A stretch of DNA of 22,433 bases from Spirogloea muscicola (taxonomy: Eukaryota; Streptophyta; Zygnematophyceae; Spirogloeales; Spirogloeaceae). Below the pieces are notes generated by a model. That model had not been told where the DNA came from. It saw only the letters and a list, made by a program, of their open reading frames with translations, and ran no database searches. Location: contig WELB01000116.1 in NCBI GenBank assembly GCA_009602725.1, positions 229,033 through 251,465 on the forward strand, given 5' to 3'. Made by a program: the position numbers and the translations under genes. Below, in pieces: positions 10,344 through 21,084 of this stretch; the first letter of the stretch is position 1, and the number at the start of each line of letters is the position of its first letter.

Positions 10344-10837
10344 CGCCGCCGCCGCCGCCGCCGCGGCGCGCGGCGCGATGCCCGGGGGGGGCCTCACATC
10401 GGCGGCCTCAGGACGACCTAACCCTGATTCTGCCTGGGCCGGCCCTAACTTCTCGGCGGCTGTGGACGGCTTCCCTTATCGATGCCGCCACCTCTGTCGG
10501 TCTTGCCGTGTCTGCCCGTTGCTGAAGGTACACGTTTTCAGACATCTGGATGAAGGGCTGAGCAGCTACTGACTATGGCCTTCGTTTGTATCAAGTACAC
10601 GGAATTGACTATGTTGAGGTGAGAAGAGGACTGGGTTTGCCCACAGCCAACCAGCGCATTTGTCAAGTCGACTACGAGTTCGGCTGTTGACCACAACCTG
10701 CTCTGCGTGTATGATGCTGAGCAACCACAGAGGCCTCTAGTTGGGGTATTGCAACCCACTGGTCTACACGCATGCATGTGTAGCTTTGGACCTCAGTCTA
10801 TCGCAGCTCCGTGCTACCTTCTTGGCGGTACATGATC
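10344..10837 (-). promoter_or_regulatory. VPS15 5' flank and probable promoter, with GCC run
   Basis: This region lies upstream of the VPS15 start. A GCC/CGC triplet run (about 10344-10364) directly precedes the ATG, the same arrangement as at nucleolin, and probably forms part of the 5' UTR. I see no TATA box in a convincing place. Open frames here are short and unrecognised. The distal part probably merges with the 3' flank of the transporter gene. Confidence 0.4.
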
Positions 10838-10842
10838 TTACA
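10838..10842 (-). terminator. Candidate polyadenylation signal of the AVT1-like gene
   Basis: The minus strand reads TGTAA here, about 222 bp downstream of the transporter stop. TGTAA is the usual near-upstream polyadenylation element in chlorophyte green algae. A five-base motif is weak evidence by itself; the placement makes it plausible. Confidence 0.35.
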
Positions 10843-11063
10843 AAGTGGTTGCTGCAAATTGGTGATGCAAGTGCACCAAAGAGCCACCATGTCGTATGCG
10901 CATGGTAATATTGTTTGACATTGAGCTCCAAGCACTGTCGGGGCCGGTGTGTGACTGATTCAGTTATATGCGTACAGGAGGATGAAAGACTATAATTATC
11001 AGAACATGTACATGGAAAAGAGAGACGTGACTTGCAGCAAAAGAATGTGACCTGCGATGGCTC

Positions 11064-13825
11064 TCAAGCCAGGGCACCACGAATGGCTGAAATCGTGCCA
11101 ACTACTGCAGATGTGATGCCTACGACTATGAACAAATAGCAGCGGGCTGTGTCCTGGGTGTGCAGGCTGCCCTCGTAAATTCTGAGGTAGAACAAGCAAG
11201 GAAAGATGACCGAGATGCACATGCAGAGCAGCGAGCCAATGAAAGCCATGACCGAATCAAAGAACGGGAAGGCGACCGCGCAAAATACGGTAGTGGCCAC
11301 CAGCACGGTGCGCATGAGCGTGACCGACAGCCACAAGGGCTTGCCTTCAAGCCACTGCGGCAGGAGCTCCTCCATGCCCAAGGCCACGGGGCCCAAGGTG
11401 AGGCTGTACTTTGCAAAGGGGCTGACGATCGTTGTCCAGATTGCAAGCTTGGAAGCGGCCAGGTGGGACGGAAGGTCGAGGGTGATCTGACTGTGTAGCT
11501 TGTCACCAAACATCAAGTAGCCCATGACCGCACTGCCGCCATACAGGGCTGTCACTATGAAGAAGCTCAACAGGAGCACCTGAAGGAGAAAAACAGATTT
11601 ATGAGCTGTTGCAGCAGTCGTACTGCTGGACTGCCAATGTTTCTGGAAGTGGCAAGAGACAAGCAATCAGGCATCTTGCAGGCCAAAAGACATGCAGCAG
11701 GTGGTGCCACCTGTGCACCTGTGTAAATCGCTGTGGCTCCTTCATGGAGCTGTAAATGCTTGGAAAGACAGCATGTCCAGAGAAACAGAATCCAAACAGG
11801 CCTATGGCCATAGGCATGCCAGTCCAATGTAAGAGGGAACCCCTGTGCGAAAATCCAGCGCCATCCACAGCCCCAACCCAGCCCACTGCGAACACCACCA
11901 GCAATGTGGCCCCAACACCAGCCGCAGAGATGTAGGCCAGGAGGCTGAGGTCCCTGCCAATGTCACGAGGCAGGTGATCACGGGGTAAGAGTGCAGCTTT
12001 CCTGCATGGCCTCCTTTTGATGACAGCCAACATACAGGCTGGCCAACCGAGTACTGAAGCCTTCTGCACTTTGGACATTGTGATCATCCACTTAATTCTC
12101 AGTGACTTGCACTTCTCATAAGAAAGCAAGTTGCAACTTCTGTCTGGACTGTGCAACTAATCTAAAGGCAATGGGCAGAGCTTTGAGGCCACTGTGAACC
12201 AACCGTAACCAGACCGTAGGCAAAAAGACAAGCGCGGAGACAAGGATGAAGCTTTGATGTGGTGGGAGTTGGACAAATCCAAGATCAAGTCTAATGTCTG
12301 GAAACACGTGGGAAAGATTGTCTCCTTCAAGGATCAAGTATTCCACAGCAACTGCCACCCTTGAAACACGCACAGAACTGCAGTAAGCTATAATGATACT
12401 CCTTCTCCAGTCCAGGCAGAGCTGAAGCAGCTTGTGCGATGCTACTGACAAGGATCTGATAATCGAACAACATGCACAGAAGCTAAGTTGCCCTCTGCTG
12501 CAGCATGGCTCCACTTACCACAATACAACTCAGAGTAAAGGAAGATGGAGGTGAGGAGCCTCCCCACCTTGCCAAAGGCTGCCTCACCAATGTCTGGGTA
12601 TGTTCGAAGTCGAGGATCACTGATAAGACAGTCTCGTAAAAGCAAGGCTGTGCTGCAGTACATTACTGCGAAGAAGAGGAGCACAGCGAGTCCCAGCCAG
12701 CCTGATTGTGCAGTAGCATATGGCGTAGACAGAATGCCAACACCTGCATGGCCGGCGGGCTTGAGAGTCAGTGTATGTAGGAAGAATACAGACAAACGTG
12801 GAACTACAAGTACTGCTATATATTGTGTTGTCAGGATGCAACTAATTCCTGCAGACGACATCTTTGCCACGTTTGTTTGTAATCCCCCAATGCCATGGTA
12901 GAGGGAAGCTGGAGACTACCATCTGACGCTCTTCTCATTTTCTCAATGTCTGGACCTCCTGCTGCTGCAAGGAGACTTACCTGCAAGGACATTGATGCCA
13001 TTAAAAGTTGCCTGTAGGAAGCTACTGGCTTGCTGAGGCTTCAAGTGCTCAGATTCCAGCTTATCATCTGTGGACTGCAAGAATGCATTCCCCTCGTTCT
13101 TGTCCGAGTATCTAAAATCTGCTTCTTTGGTAGCCAGCAAAGGCTGTGCAGCGTCTGCCATTGTGGGTGTATTGCGTGAACAAGCTGTGACAGGGACAAA
13201 GATCTGAGCTGCGCGCTGAGGTCGGACATCATGAGGTTGCTGATGCAATCAGCCAGACAATGAAAGTCGGCCAGCTAGTATGATGGCAGTCTTTTCCAGT
13301 CATATGCACGAGCAAAGCCGCCGTGCTTCCCAGGTGTAGCACACTCGTCACGTACCTTCCGGTCTCTGAAAGCTTGAGCTCGTTTCCGGCAGGCTGCCTG
13401 CCTGGTGTGCTCTGCCGCCGAAGCTCTGTCCATGACCACCAAGCAGTCAGAACCATTGTAACCATGGAGTTGGTGAAGGCCTCTGCATGCATCCATGCTA
13501 CTGTCCGCTTGTTATGGCATGGAGGATATTGGCTGCTGCTGGAGGCTACCATCAGAAAGTGTCAGAAGACAGACGTATGCAAAGGAAGCGTATACATCCT
13601 CACGTGATTGTCGTGCCGCTTGGAGCTGGGAGACCGGCTGAAGGCGTCCATAGAATGCTGCAAGCTCCTGGGCCAGCTGTCCTGCTTCTCGAATGACCTT
13701 CTGCTTCGCGTGCCCGACATGGTTGATGTCGGAACCTCCTTCACAGCGTCCTCGCGAGGCAGGGAGGCGGCCGAGCCGTCACAGTCGCCCTCGCTGCGCC
13801 CTCTCGCGGGGGGCAGGCGATCCAT
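11064..13825 (-). CDS. AVT1: Vacuolar amino-acid transporter, AVT1 type (AAAP family, 7 exons)
   Basis: This is a multi-pass transporter of the amino acid/auxin permease family, expected on the vacuole membrane. Exons, 5' to 3': 13825-13604, 13425-13356, 13184-12981, 12743-12519, 12351-12204, 11953-11719, 11579-11064. All are GT-AG with matching phases and encode 539 aa, close to plant AVT1. The family signature NGINVLAG/VGILSTPYA spans the exon 3/4 junction near residues 158-174. Further marks are SELYC/VAVEYLILEGDN (exons 4/5), FLPTVWLR/DLSLLAYIS (5/6), FCFSGHAVFPSIYSSM (6) and YGGSAVMGYLMFG (7). About ten hydrophobic segments follow an N-terminal cytosolic stretch. Exon 1 is identified by QDSWPRSLQHSMDAFSRSP, resembling the SWPQSYRQSID block of plant AVT1. 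A simpler model starting at the ATG at 13161 (MADAAQPLL) would lack this tail; exons 1-2 rest on phase, splice quality and that block. Confidence 0.92.
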
Positions 13826-14329
13826 CTCCGCCTGCAGCCTTGCCGGCTACCTCACGAATACACCCGATCCGGGCGGCGACACCGACGGCCACAGCGCCGC
13901 CAGGCGGACGTGCTCGCCAGGCAGGCTTGCCGCAGCGGGGGCGGCAGCGGCGGCGCCGGCGTGCGACGCGTGCGGCGGGCGGCGGGTGGCGCGGGGGGAG
14001 GCGTGGCCGGGCTTCCCTGGCTCTGCCGTCAATGTGCACCTGGGGGGGCCGGGTGGGGGGTTTGGGAGGGAGGTTGACCAGTATTCGAGGCTCGTTGGGG
14101 GAGGCGCAGGGGAGCACGCGGGGAGCGACGTGCCCGGGCAATGGGGGCTGCGCGGGGAGGGAGGCGGGGTCGGTCGGGGAGGGGACTTTAGAAGCGAGGG
14201 CTCGGACGTCCCCCCTCCCCGCAATCAATGCTTATTTGTTTGTAGCCCATCGCGTTTTGGGCGACGAGGACGGGGAAGGAGGAATGAGGCCGACGTCGAG
14301 AACGACGGAACGGGGTACCCCTCAACGAC

Positions 14330-14345
14330 TCGTCTGGCCAGACGA
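14330..14345. promoter_or_regulatory. 16-bp perfect palindrome, possible factor site
   Basis: TCGTCTGGCCAGACGA equals its own reverse complement over all 16 positions, and symmetry breaks at the next base on each side. It lies about 245 bp upstream of the nucleolin start and 505 bp upstream of the transporter start. Such symmetry fits binding by a dimeric regulator. No known alga motif is assigned. Confidence 0.4.
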
Positions 14346-14463
14346 TTCCTCCTCGAGGATGCGAGTGTCCCAGTGTTAAATTCCGGTCCACCAAGCAATA
14401 GCTCGCAGAGGACTCGGAAAGAGAAACCCCCAACCCCCTCCCAAGTGACTCGATAACGGCGCC

Positions 14464-14560
14464 AGCCGCCGCCGCCACCGCGCCGCCGCCGCCGCCGCCG
14501 CCGCCGCCGTTGCCGCCTCCACCGCCGTCGCCGCCGCCGCCGCCGCCGCCATCGCCGCCG
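14464..14560 (+). repeat. GCC/CGC triplet tract in nucleolin 5' region
   Basis: This is a near-continuous run of GCC/CGC triplets with a few interruptions, close upstream of the nucleolin ATG and probably transcribed as 5' UTR. It generates spurious Pro-, Ala- or Gly-rich open frames in all readings. A shorter tract precedes VPS15. Confidence 0.7.
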
Positions 14561-14590
14561 AGTGCGTGCCTCCGTGCGCCCGCCGCCGCC

Positions 14591-16899
14591 ATGGCGAAGG
14601 CCGACAAGGCTGCCAAGAAGAAGCCGCAGCCACAGGTGTGCTCCCCCGATCCGCTGAACCCTGGTTCGCGGCCCCTGCCCGGCCAGCCGCCGCCACGGCC
14701 GCCGGAGCGAGCCAGATCGCCGCGGCTAGCCAGGCCTGCGCCGCCATGCTTCCTCGTAGGCGCATCCTGACGGCTCCACTTCGCAGGCTTGGTTTTGGCG
14801 GGCCCTACCAGGGTTTTAGCCGCCCCCTGGTCGGGTTTTGTAGAGCTTTCACAAGCTTGTGCCGTCCTGAGGCTGTCCTCGTGCTTCCTGTATGACACTG
14901 CTGCGACAGGCAGCCGCGCCAGCTGCCGCGGAGAAGAAGAAGGGTGAGGCTGCTGCTCCTCGGCCCTTCCTCGTCGCATGCAGGCCTCCCTCTCTCCCAC
15001 CAAGCTCTAGGCTCATGATAAAGTTGCAGCGTTTTGCATGGACGACACTCTCGCCTCGCCAAGCACCCTGTCGGCGTGTCCATGTCCCTGCCATTTAGAC
15101 GCGAGGATTTACTGAGCTCACTGCTCCATTCCCACGTCTCACTTCCCCTTGCGGTGTGCCCGACCTGACGCCATGCTCGGCGCTGGCCCACTGCATCGCT
15201 CGGCCTGTGCAGATGCGAAGCGTGAGGCCGAGGCTCCAGCTCCGAAGCCGCCGGCGAAGAAGACCAAGTCCGCACCGTCCGAGCCTGCCGCCAAACCAGT
15301 CCCCACGCCTCCCCCGCAGGCCAAGAAACCCAGGACCGCCGAGGCCGCCAAGCCGGCGTCGGCAGCAGCGAAGGCGCCTCAGGCTGGTGCCAAGGCTGGG
15401 GACGCCAACAAGTCGAGCGCAGCTGCCAAATCAAGCAAAACCCCTCCGCCCACTAAGCCTACGACTCCTGCCAAGAAGACTGCAGTGGAAAAGCCGGCTG
15501 TGCCAGCGACAAAGCCTGCAACTGCCAAGGTAGGCTTTTGGCTGGGTTAGATGCTAAAATTTCATGCTTCTTGATACAACTTGGACATATCCAGATCAAC
15601 TTATTACTATGAAGTTGAGAATTTGGTTAGTTGCTGTCGCTCGCTCGTCACTGTTTTGCATTCAAGCAGCCCCTTTGCAGAGCCGCATTGATGCACTTCA
15701 CAGGCATCACTTTAGGAGGGTTTTGCAGGCGCCAGCAATCAATGGCTCCACCAAGGGCGCCGCCAAGGGGAAGGAGGTAGCCAAGGCAGCTCCGCCAGCA
15801 AAGCCTGCAATGCAGGCCAAGCCTGCTGCAGCAGCTAAGCAGGCTGGCAAGCCAGCATCAAAGCCCCCGGCAAAGGTTGAGGAGGAGGACGATGACGATG
15901 ATGAGGATGAGGACGAGGAGGACGAGGAGGACGAGGAGGAGGTGAAGGTCAGCTTGCGCTGAGTGACCTCTGTTTTATGTTGATGCTAGGGCAGAGGGCA
16001 CCTGTAGTACCTCACCTTTAAAACGGGTGCGAATTTCTCATCAGCAATTGGACCAATCAGAGGTATCTGGATGCAGTGCTTCCGCAGTTTGATTTTGACG
16101 GTTGGCAATGAGCTAAAGTTATTGCACGTGTCACGTATTGCACGCTAGCAGCTCGCTCATCTATGTGAACTGTGCTTGTTTACAGCCGGCTGGTAAGCCT
16201 GCAGCCAAGGTGGCTGCGAAGGATGAGGAGGAGGATGATGATGACGACGATGAAGACGATGATGAGGATGAAGACGATGATGAGGAGGACAAAGATGGGG
16301 ACCAGAAGATGAAGGTAGTATGCCCCATCTGGACCTACTTCATAGCAGGCGGCTGAATAATGCTGGTGCTTGGCAATAAGCTATTTTTTGTACGTGTGGA
16401 GAAGTGGACTCTGTCAGAAAGGCATCTCTTGATGGCCACTTTAGCCTTTCAGGAGGACCAATTAGGCCATGTCCTGCAGTCAAGATAATCCACCGTTGAA
16501 TCATCTGAAAGGGGATCCGGGCAGTTAGGGAAACCTGATGTCGACAACTCAATGTCCTGTCAGACTCCAGCAAAGCCTGCTGCTGCGAAGAAGGAGGACG
16601 AGGAAGAGGACGACGAAGAGGATGAGGATGATGATGACGACGAGGAGGACGACAACGAGGATGAAGATGACAAAGAGGAGGCAAAGCCGAAGGCAGCCGC
16701 AGCAAAGGCGGCTGCCAAGCCGGTGCAGGCAAAGGTGGAGGATGATGAGGATGACGATGAGGACGACGACGATGACGATGATGAGGATGAGAGTGATGAT
16801 GAGGACGAGGAGGAAGCAGCAGGAAAGCCGCCTGCCAAGGCTGCTGCGAAACCTGCTCCAGCTAAGAAGGCCGCTGATGACAACGAGGATGACGACGAG

Positions 16900-16937
<38 letters not shown>

Positions 16938-19641
16938 TGAGGACGACGATGAGGAGGAAGAACCCGCAAAGGGTAAGCCTGCCTCCAAAGCAGCTGGGAA
17001 GCCGGGGGCCGCAGCAGCGGCAAAGGAGGAGGAGGACGATGATGAGGACGAGGAGGACGACGATGATGAGGAGGATGATGATGAGGAGGAGGAGGAGGAG
17101 CCCAAGCCAAAGGCTCCTCCTTCTAAGAAGCAGAAGGAGGTGTGTTGCGTGATTGTGATTCCAGATTGCAATGGTGTTGTTGTTTTTTGAGATGCTCAGG
17201 CTGCTCCTGCTGAAGCGCAGTCGTTATGGCATGCCAACTGTTATGAGCAGAGTCAGTGAGCGTTGATACTGTGCTGCTTTCCTGTCGGCTGCTGCCGCAG
17301 TCGCCTGCTGTGCAGAAGCAGGCACATACAAAGGACGAGGTTGACACAGGCGGAGGCTCCACGCTGTTTGTGAAGAACCTGGCCTGGGCGGTCGATAATG
17401 ATAGCATGTGAGGCATTTTGCTCTTCTTCTGGGTCCTGTGACAGTGCCAACTTAATGCTACAGCTTACATATGTCCAAGATTAGCAGCACATGCTGCAAA
17501 TGTGCACTGTTAGGGATGACAATCTACCAAGTCTTTCTGCAGACCACTTTACTGTGTCTCATATATGAATCTTGCAGCTACGAGTTCTTCAAGGACTGCG
17601 GAGAAGTGGCAGATGTGCGGATTGCTATGGGCGAGGATGGTCGCTCCAGGGGCTTTGGACACGTGGAGTTTGCCACCCCTGCAGCCGCGAAGAAGGTGGA
17701 CCTTGACCAAGTTTTTAGTAGCTGCCAGATCAGACTTGTCTTTCACTCTCAATTATACCTGATGTTTACCCATTATACAAAATTGCAATGTATTTTGCTG
17801 CAGCAGTTAGTAGTTGTCAAGAAGGCCATGCTGGATGCTTCCAGGACTGTGGCTTGGTGCTGCTTCTGGTCATTCTCACACTTATTGCATGCACTGATGA
17901 AGGCACTCGCAAAAAGTGGACAAAATCTTGCCGGGCGGGATATATACTGCGATATTGCCAGGGAGCGTGGCAGCAGGGATGAAGCTAGAACGCCGCCAAG
18001 CGGAGGCCGTGGGTGAGCACATTGACTCATCATAGTCCTGTTTGCTCTTTTATCTATCTATCTTGCCATTACAAGCTCAATTACTGTTTCAGTCGTTCAT
18101 AGATGTGTCTCAGTAAACAATGCTGCTTTGGACCTTGTCCATTCGTTGGTCTGGCTTTTCACAGCCCTTGCCCATTCAGAATGAGCTTACGTCTTAATAG
18201 CAAAGCCAAAGAAGGAGTTGCTTAGCCAAGGATGCTAATGAGTTGTCTAGAGGTGTCCGTCTTCAACACTCGTCTTTCTATTTCTGAAGTTGCCAGCAAA
18301 ATCTGAAGCTGTATGGAGTTGCTTGGTTTCTGCAGAGGAGGTGGCGGCGGCAGCGGCGATTACAGCGCACCCCGGAGTGACCGCGGCCCCAGTGTATTTG
18401 TCAAGAACTTCAATCGTGACGCTGATGAAGACACCGTAAGTCTGCACATATATATCTGACAGAGCTTGGGGCTAAAGAACGAGCATTTCTTCTCAACATA
18501 AGAATCACTGGCACATCATTTGACGTGGTCGATGCTCTGCAATAGTTTCTCATACTCTTGGGTTCTGATGCTCATCACGGAGCACCATTTCATGTCCTGC
18601 CTGCAGATTCGGCAACAGTTGACAGATGTATTTGCCGAGTGCGGAAACGTGACCAACGTTCGCATTCCGACTGACAGGGAGACGGGCCAGATCAAGGGGT
18701 GAGTTTAGCTCCATACTGTTGAGCTCTGTGCCTTGGCCAATCTATCTTATGTCATTGTCTGACACGGATGCAACTATGCACTGCATCACTGCATCATTGA
18801 CTCCATAACATTGACTTCATGCTCCTCGATCAGCAAGCTCGTCTTACTGCATTGTATTTTTCTTGCCATAGGTTCGCATTCGTGGAATTTGACTCAGAGG
18901 ACAGCTTAGCAAAGGCTGGGGATCTGAACGGAGTTGAGTGCGGAGGCAGGAGCTTGGTAGTAGACGCGAATTCGGGTGGCGGAGGTGGTGGTGGCGGAGG
19001 AGGTGGCGGCTTTGGTGGAAGAGGGGGAGGTAGAGGGGGAGGAAGGGGCGGTGGACGTGGAGGAGGAGGCGGATTCGACCGTGGAGGTAAATGCAGTCTC
19101 ACCTCCACTGACTGAATAGCATGAGTTTGATCCGGTCCGAACAGATTGCCAACGAGCTTGTCTAGTTGTGGTTATTGACCTAACCGTCTGTTTTGTTGGC
19201 TGTAGGCAAGCAAAACCCCTGTAGTAGCAGGTGCGATTTGCAGTGCCCTCAATCATCCTTGTGCTTGCAAAATGTCCGCTTACCTCAGGGATGTTGCTTG
19301 CAGGCAGGGGTGGGTTTCGTGGAGGCAGGGGCGGCGACCGCGGAGGCCGTGGGGGTAGCCGTGGCGGCAGCCGGGGTGGTGGCTCTCGTGCCAAGGTCAA
19401 TCTTGCTGCCTCGGGGACAGGTACATAAGCAGTTCACTCCTTTAAACGCTACGCTATTGACGTATACTGGGAGGACTAGCAGCACAGTATCCCAGTTGTG
19501 GCTGTCTTTTAGTGGCTGTCTCTCAGTAAATTACTTTCTTCTTTGTGATCTATCATGGTATTTGGTGAAGTAAAGCTGACTTCCTGCCTTTGTGTTTGCT
19601 GTGTACTTTGTACAGGCAAGAGGACAACGTTCGACGACTAG
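14591..19641 (+). CDS. NUC1: Nucleolin-like protein: acidic tracts, two RRMs, GAR tail (14 exons)
   Basis: This is a nucleolar RNA-binding protein acting in rRNA gene transcription and pre-rRNA processing. Exons: 14591-14635, 14910-14943, 15213-15529, 15729-15947, 16186-16314, 16564-17139, 17301-17407, 17578-17695, 17903-18012, 18336-18435, 18607-18698, 18872-19086, 19304-19420, 19616-19641. All introns are GT-AG, phases agree, and the product is 734 aa. Residues 1-132 are Lys/Ala/Pro-rich. Residues about 133-440 alternate basic Lys/Pro/Ala spacers with long Asp/Glu tracts. RRM1 (about 461-534) shows LFVKNL and RGFGHVEF. RRM2 (about 571-650) shows VFVKNF and FAFVEF. A Gly/Arg-rich tail runs from about 651 to 720, and the end is KRTTFDD, like plant nucleolins. 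The start has a strong context (GCCGCCATGG). Two RRMs match plant and fungal rather than vertebrate nucleolin. The last small exons rest on phase and the TFDD ending. Confidence 0.93.
15886..17104 (+). repeat. GA-rich (Asp/Glu codon) tracts within nucleolin exons 4-6
   Basis: GAG/GAC/GAT runs encode acidic tracts at about 15881-15940, 16222-16290, 16591-16680, 16735-16815, 16876-16965 and 17026-17101. Each is bordered by a spacer rich in Lys, Pro and Ala (AAKPA, PAKAAAKPAP). On the reverse strand these runs read as poly-Ser, which is an artefact. Confidence 0.85.
18132..18180 (+). repeat. Fragment of the edge repeat family inside a nucleolin intron
   Basis: Within intron 9 (18013-18335) a stretch beginning GGACCTTGTCCATTC and continuing CTGGCTTTTCACAGCCC resembles 21580-21630, and more loosely 495-520 and 628-650, in the edge clusters. 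It is about 50 bp, degraded and in the same + orientation. It indicates that the family is dispersed outside the clusters. Confidence 0.5.
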
Positions 19642-20033
19642 GTTGGACACTTCTAGATGGAGCATGTTCTAGGCAGATCCTCAATAAGGGCTTAGGGCTG
19701 GATAAACTGGTTGCGTAGTCACCACGCCCCTCCTTTGCTTGCTCCCTAGGTTGCTGTGTGAACAGGTGCGCTGTGTGGTAGTCCAAGTTTTAGCTACATT
19801 CAAGACAGGGTTACGCAGGCAAAGAGGCTCTTTGCATCGTGATACGCAGCTCTGTGCATTTTGTTGTCATGTGAGCTTGGTACAACATTTGAGCAAGTCA
19901 GATTAGTTAACACGGATGCTTGCATCAGAGACATTGCGTGAGAGACATTGAAGTGAGAAAGCCACCTTGCTCTGGACGCTTGCCACGCGCTCAGGTCAAT
20001 GTCTGGTTGTTGCAGCCACACCTTGGCTGCTGA
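19642..20033. other. Nucleolin 3' flank, nothing further recognised
   Basis: This DNA follows the nucleolin stop and should include its 3' UTR. No TGTAA signal was seen close to the stop. A minus-strand open frame at 19800-20078 has mixed composition and no recognised family. Confidence 0.35.
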
Positions 20034-20204
20034 CAGCAACAGAAAGCAGTCCACTACTCGGGAATACCCCTCCTCCATATGGAGCTTGGCCTCGTTGCGT
20101 GGAAGCCTGCCCCTGTAGATGTTTTTGTCACAGATCCGGTCATTGATTCCCCCTCAATGTTCGTCCCACCAAGTCGGGTCGCCCAACTTACGACCAATGC
20201 TTGA
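20034..20204 (+). other. Short protein-like open frame, unrecognised
   Basis: After an in-frame TGA (20031-20033) 56 codons run to TGA at 20202-20204, including the segments HMELGLVAWKPAPVDVFV and SPSMFVPPSRVAQL. There is no convincing start. The PADV-like part faintly recalls sequence that precedes the C-terminal region of LINE proteins, and the clearer LINE-like segment begins about 0.9 kb downstream on the same strand, but the link is weak. It could equally be chance. Confidence 0.2.
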
Positions 20205-21084
20205 AGCAGGAGAGTTCCCCGGAGCTCTAGGCACCTGTTGAACGTCAGGCAGCAATCTGGCTTGGTACTTGATCAGCTATTACGGACTTGAGTACATCGA
20301 TGTCGTGGCCTACAAAGGGGCATGCCTATGTGCAGAGAAGCCAACTTCGAAGAGTAGGAGGTTAGATAGGTTGATTACCCGTGAGGCGGCTACATGATAA
20401 CAAGTCCGTGGAGCTGCTGCGTTGAAGATATACATATCTTCGTTACCCACCAGTCCGGCAGTGGGGTTCTTCACATCCACTGAATGGTCCTGTCACTTCG
20501 TCATTCCTTTCCTGGCTGAGCAGGTGCAGCAGCTGATGGAGGTGTAGGTGGCCGCACGCAATTTCTCTCAGGCGCACGTGTACGTGCCGGCCAAGGCTCC
20601 CAGCCCCAAGCCTCGCCTCGCCCCGCCCAACATGACTAAGACGAGCACAGCCCGCCGCTAAGAAGAGCTGGCTCCACAGCTGGCCGGGCCGCTGGCTCCA
20701 CAGCTGGCCGAGGCCGTATTGCTTTGACTCCAGGCCTTGGCAGAGGAAGTTCTTCCCAGGAGGTGATTGTCAAAGGCCGTCCCAAGAAAGAGGGCCTCGG
20801 AAGAGTGTAGCAGACAGATGCACGTAGGGTGTCTCTGGGAGAGTGCAGCAGACAAGTTTCGGGGTTTTACGTCAGAGTGCTTGGCCGCAGGGCTGCAGAA
20901 ACTGCTCTTCCAATGTAAGGCAAAGGCTGTAAGGGGCCAGACCAATGTGAAAGAAGAACACTTGAGTCGCTGTGGACGTTAGCGCTTTTCTGGCCCCTTC
21001 GAAGTATCTTCACTCCTTTTTCTGGGCTGGCCGACCACAGCGTTGCCCTCTGGTGCAGGAGTCTCTCTATTAATGGAAATCAAT
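20205..21084. repeat. Unassigned spacer with short tandem repeats
   Basis: No gene is recognised in this spacer. A 20-bp block occurs twice with period 24 (20667-20686 and 20691-20710, GCTGGCTCCACAGCTGGCCG). A looser pair built on 'gagagtgcagcagacaag' lies near 20801-20858. The plus frame at about 20566-20661 ends Pro/Lys-rich before TAA but has no known domain. Confidence 0.45.

Larger units (their letters stand above)
13826..14590. promoter_or_regulatory. Divergent promoter region between AVT1-like and nucleolin genes
   Basis: These 765 bp separate two head-to-head starts, at 13825 (minus) and 14591 (plus), so the region must hold both promoters. It is GC-rich with G runs (about 14042-14180), CGACGTCG at 14291-14298, a 16-bp palindrome and a GCC run. 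Long open frames on both strands (for example + 13608-14456, minus 14188-15003) are composition effects and match no family. No clear TATA box was found. Confidence 0.55.

Noticed and set aside
13608-14456. 282-residue + strand frame in the divergent promoter region
   Set aside because: It is antisense to exon 1 of the transporter gene, and the rest is low-complexity GC-rich sequence.
14188-15003. 271-residue minus-strand frame with long Gly runs across the nucleolin start
   Set aside because: It arises from the GCC triplet tract and overlaps nucleolin exons 1 and 2; no family resemblance.
16560-17171. Minus-strand 203-residue poly-Ser frame and + strand Arg/Met-rich frame at 16538-17152
   Set aside because: Both are shadows of the GAG/GAC/GAT acidic tracts of nucleolin read in other frames.
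19204-19228. Extra small nucleolin exon after the AG at 19202-19203
   Set aside because: It would leave phase 2, which breaks the frame of the next Gly/Arg-rich exon; skipping it keeps the frame to the TFDD end.
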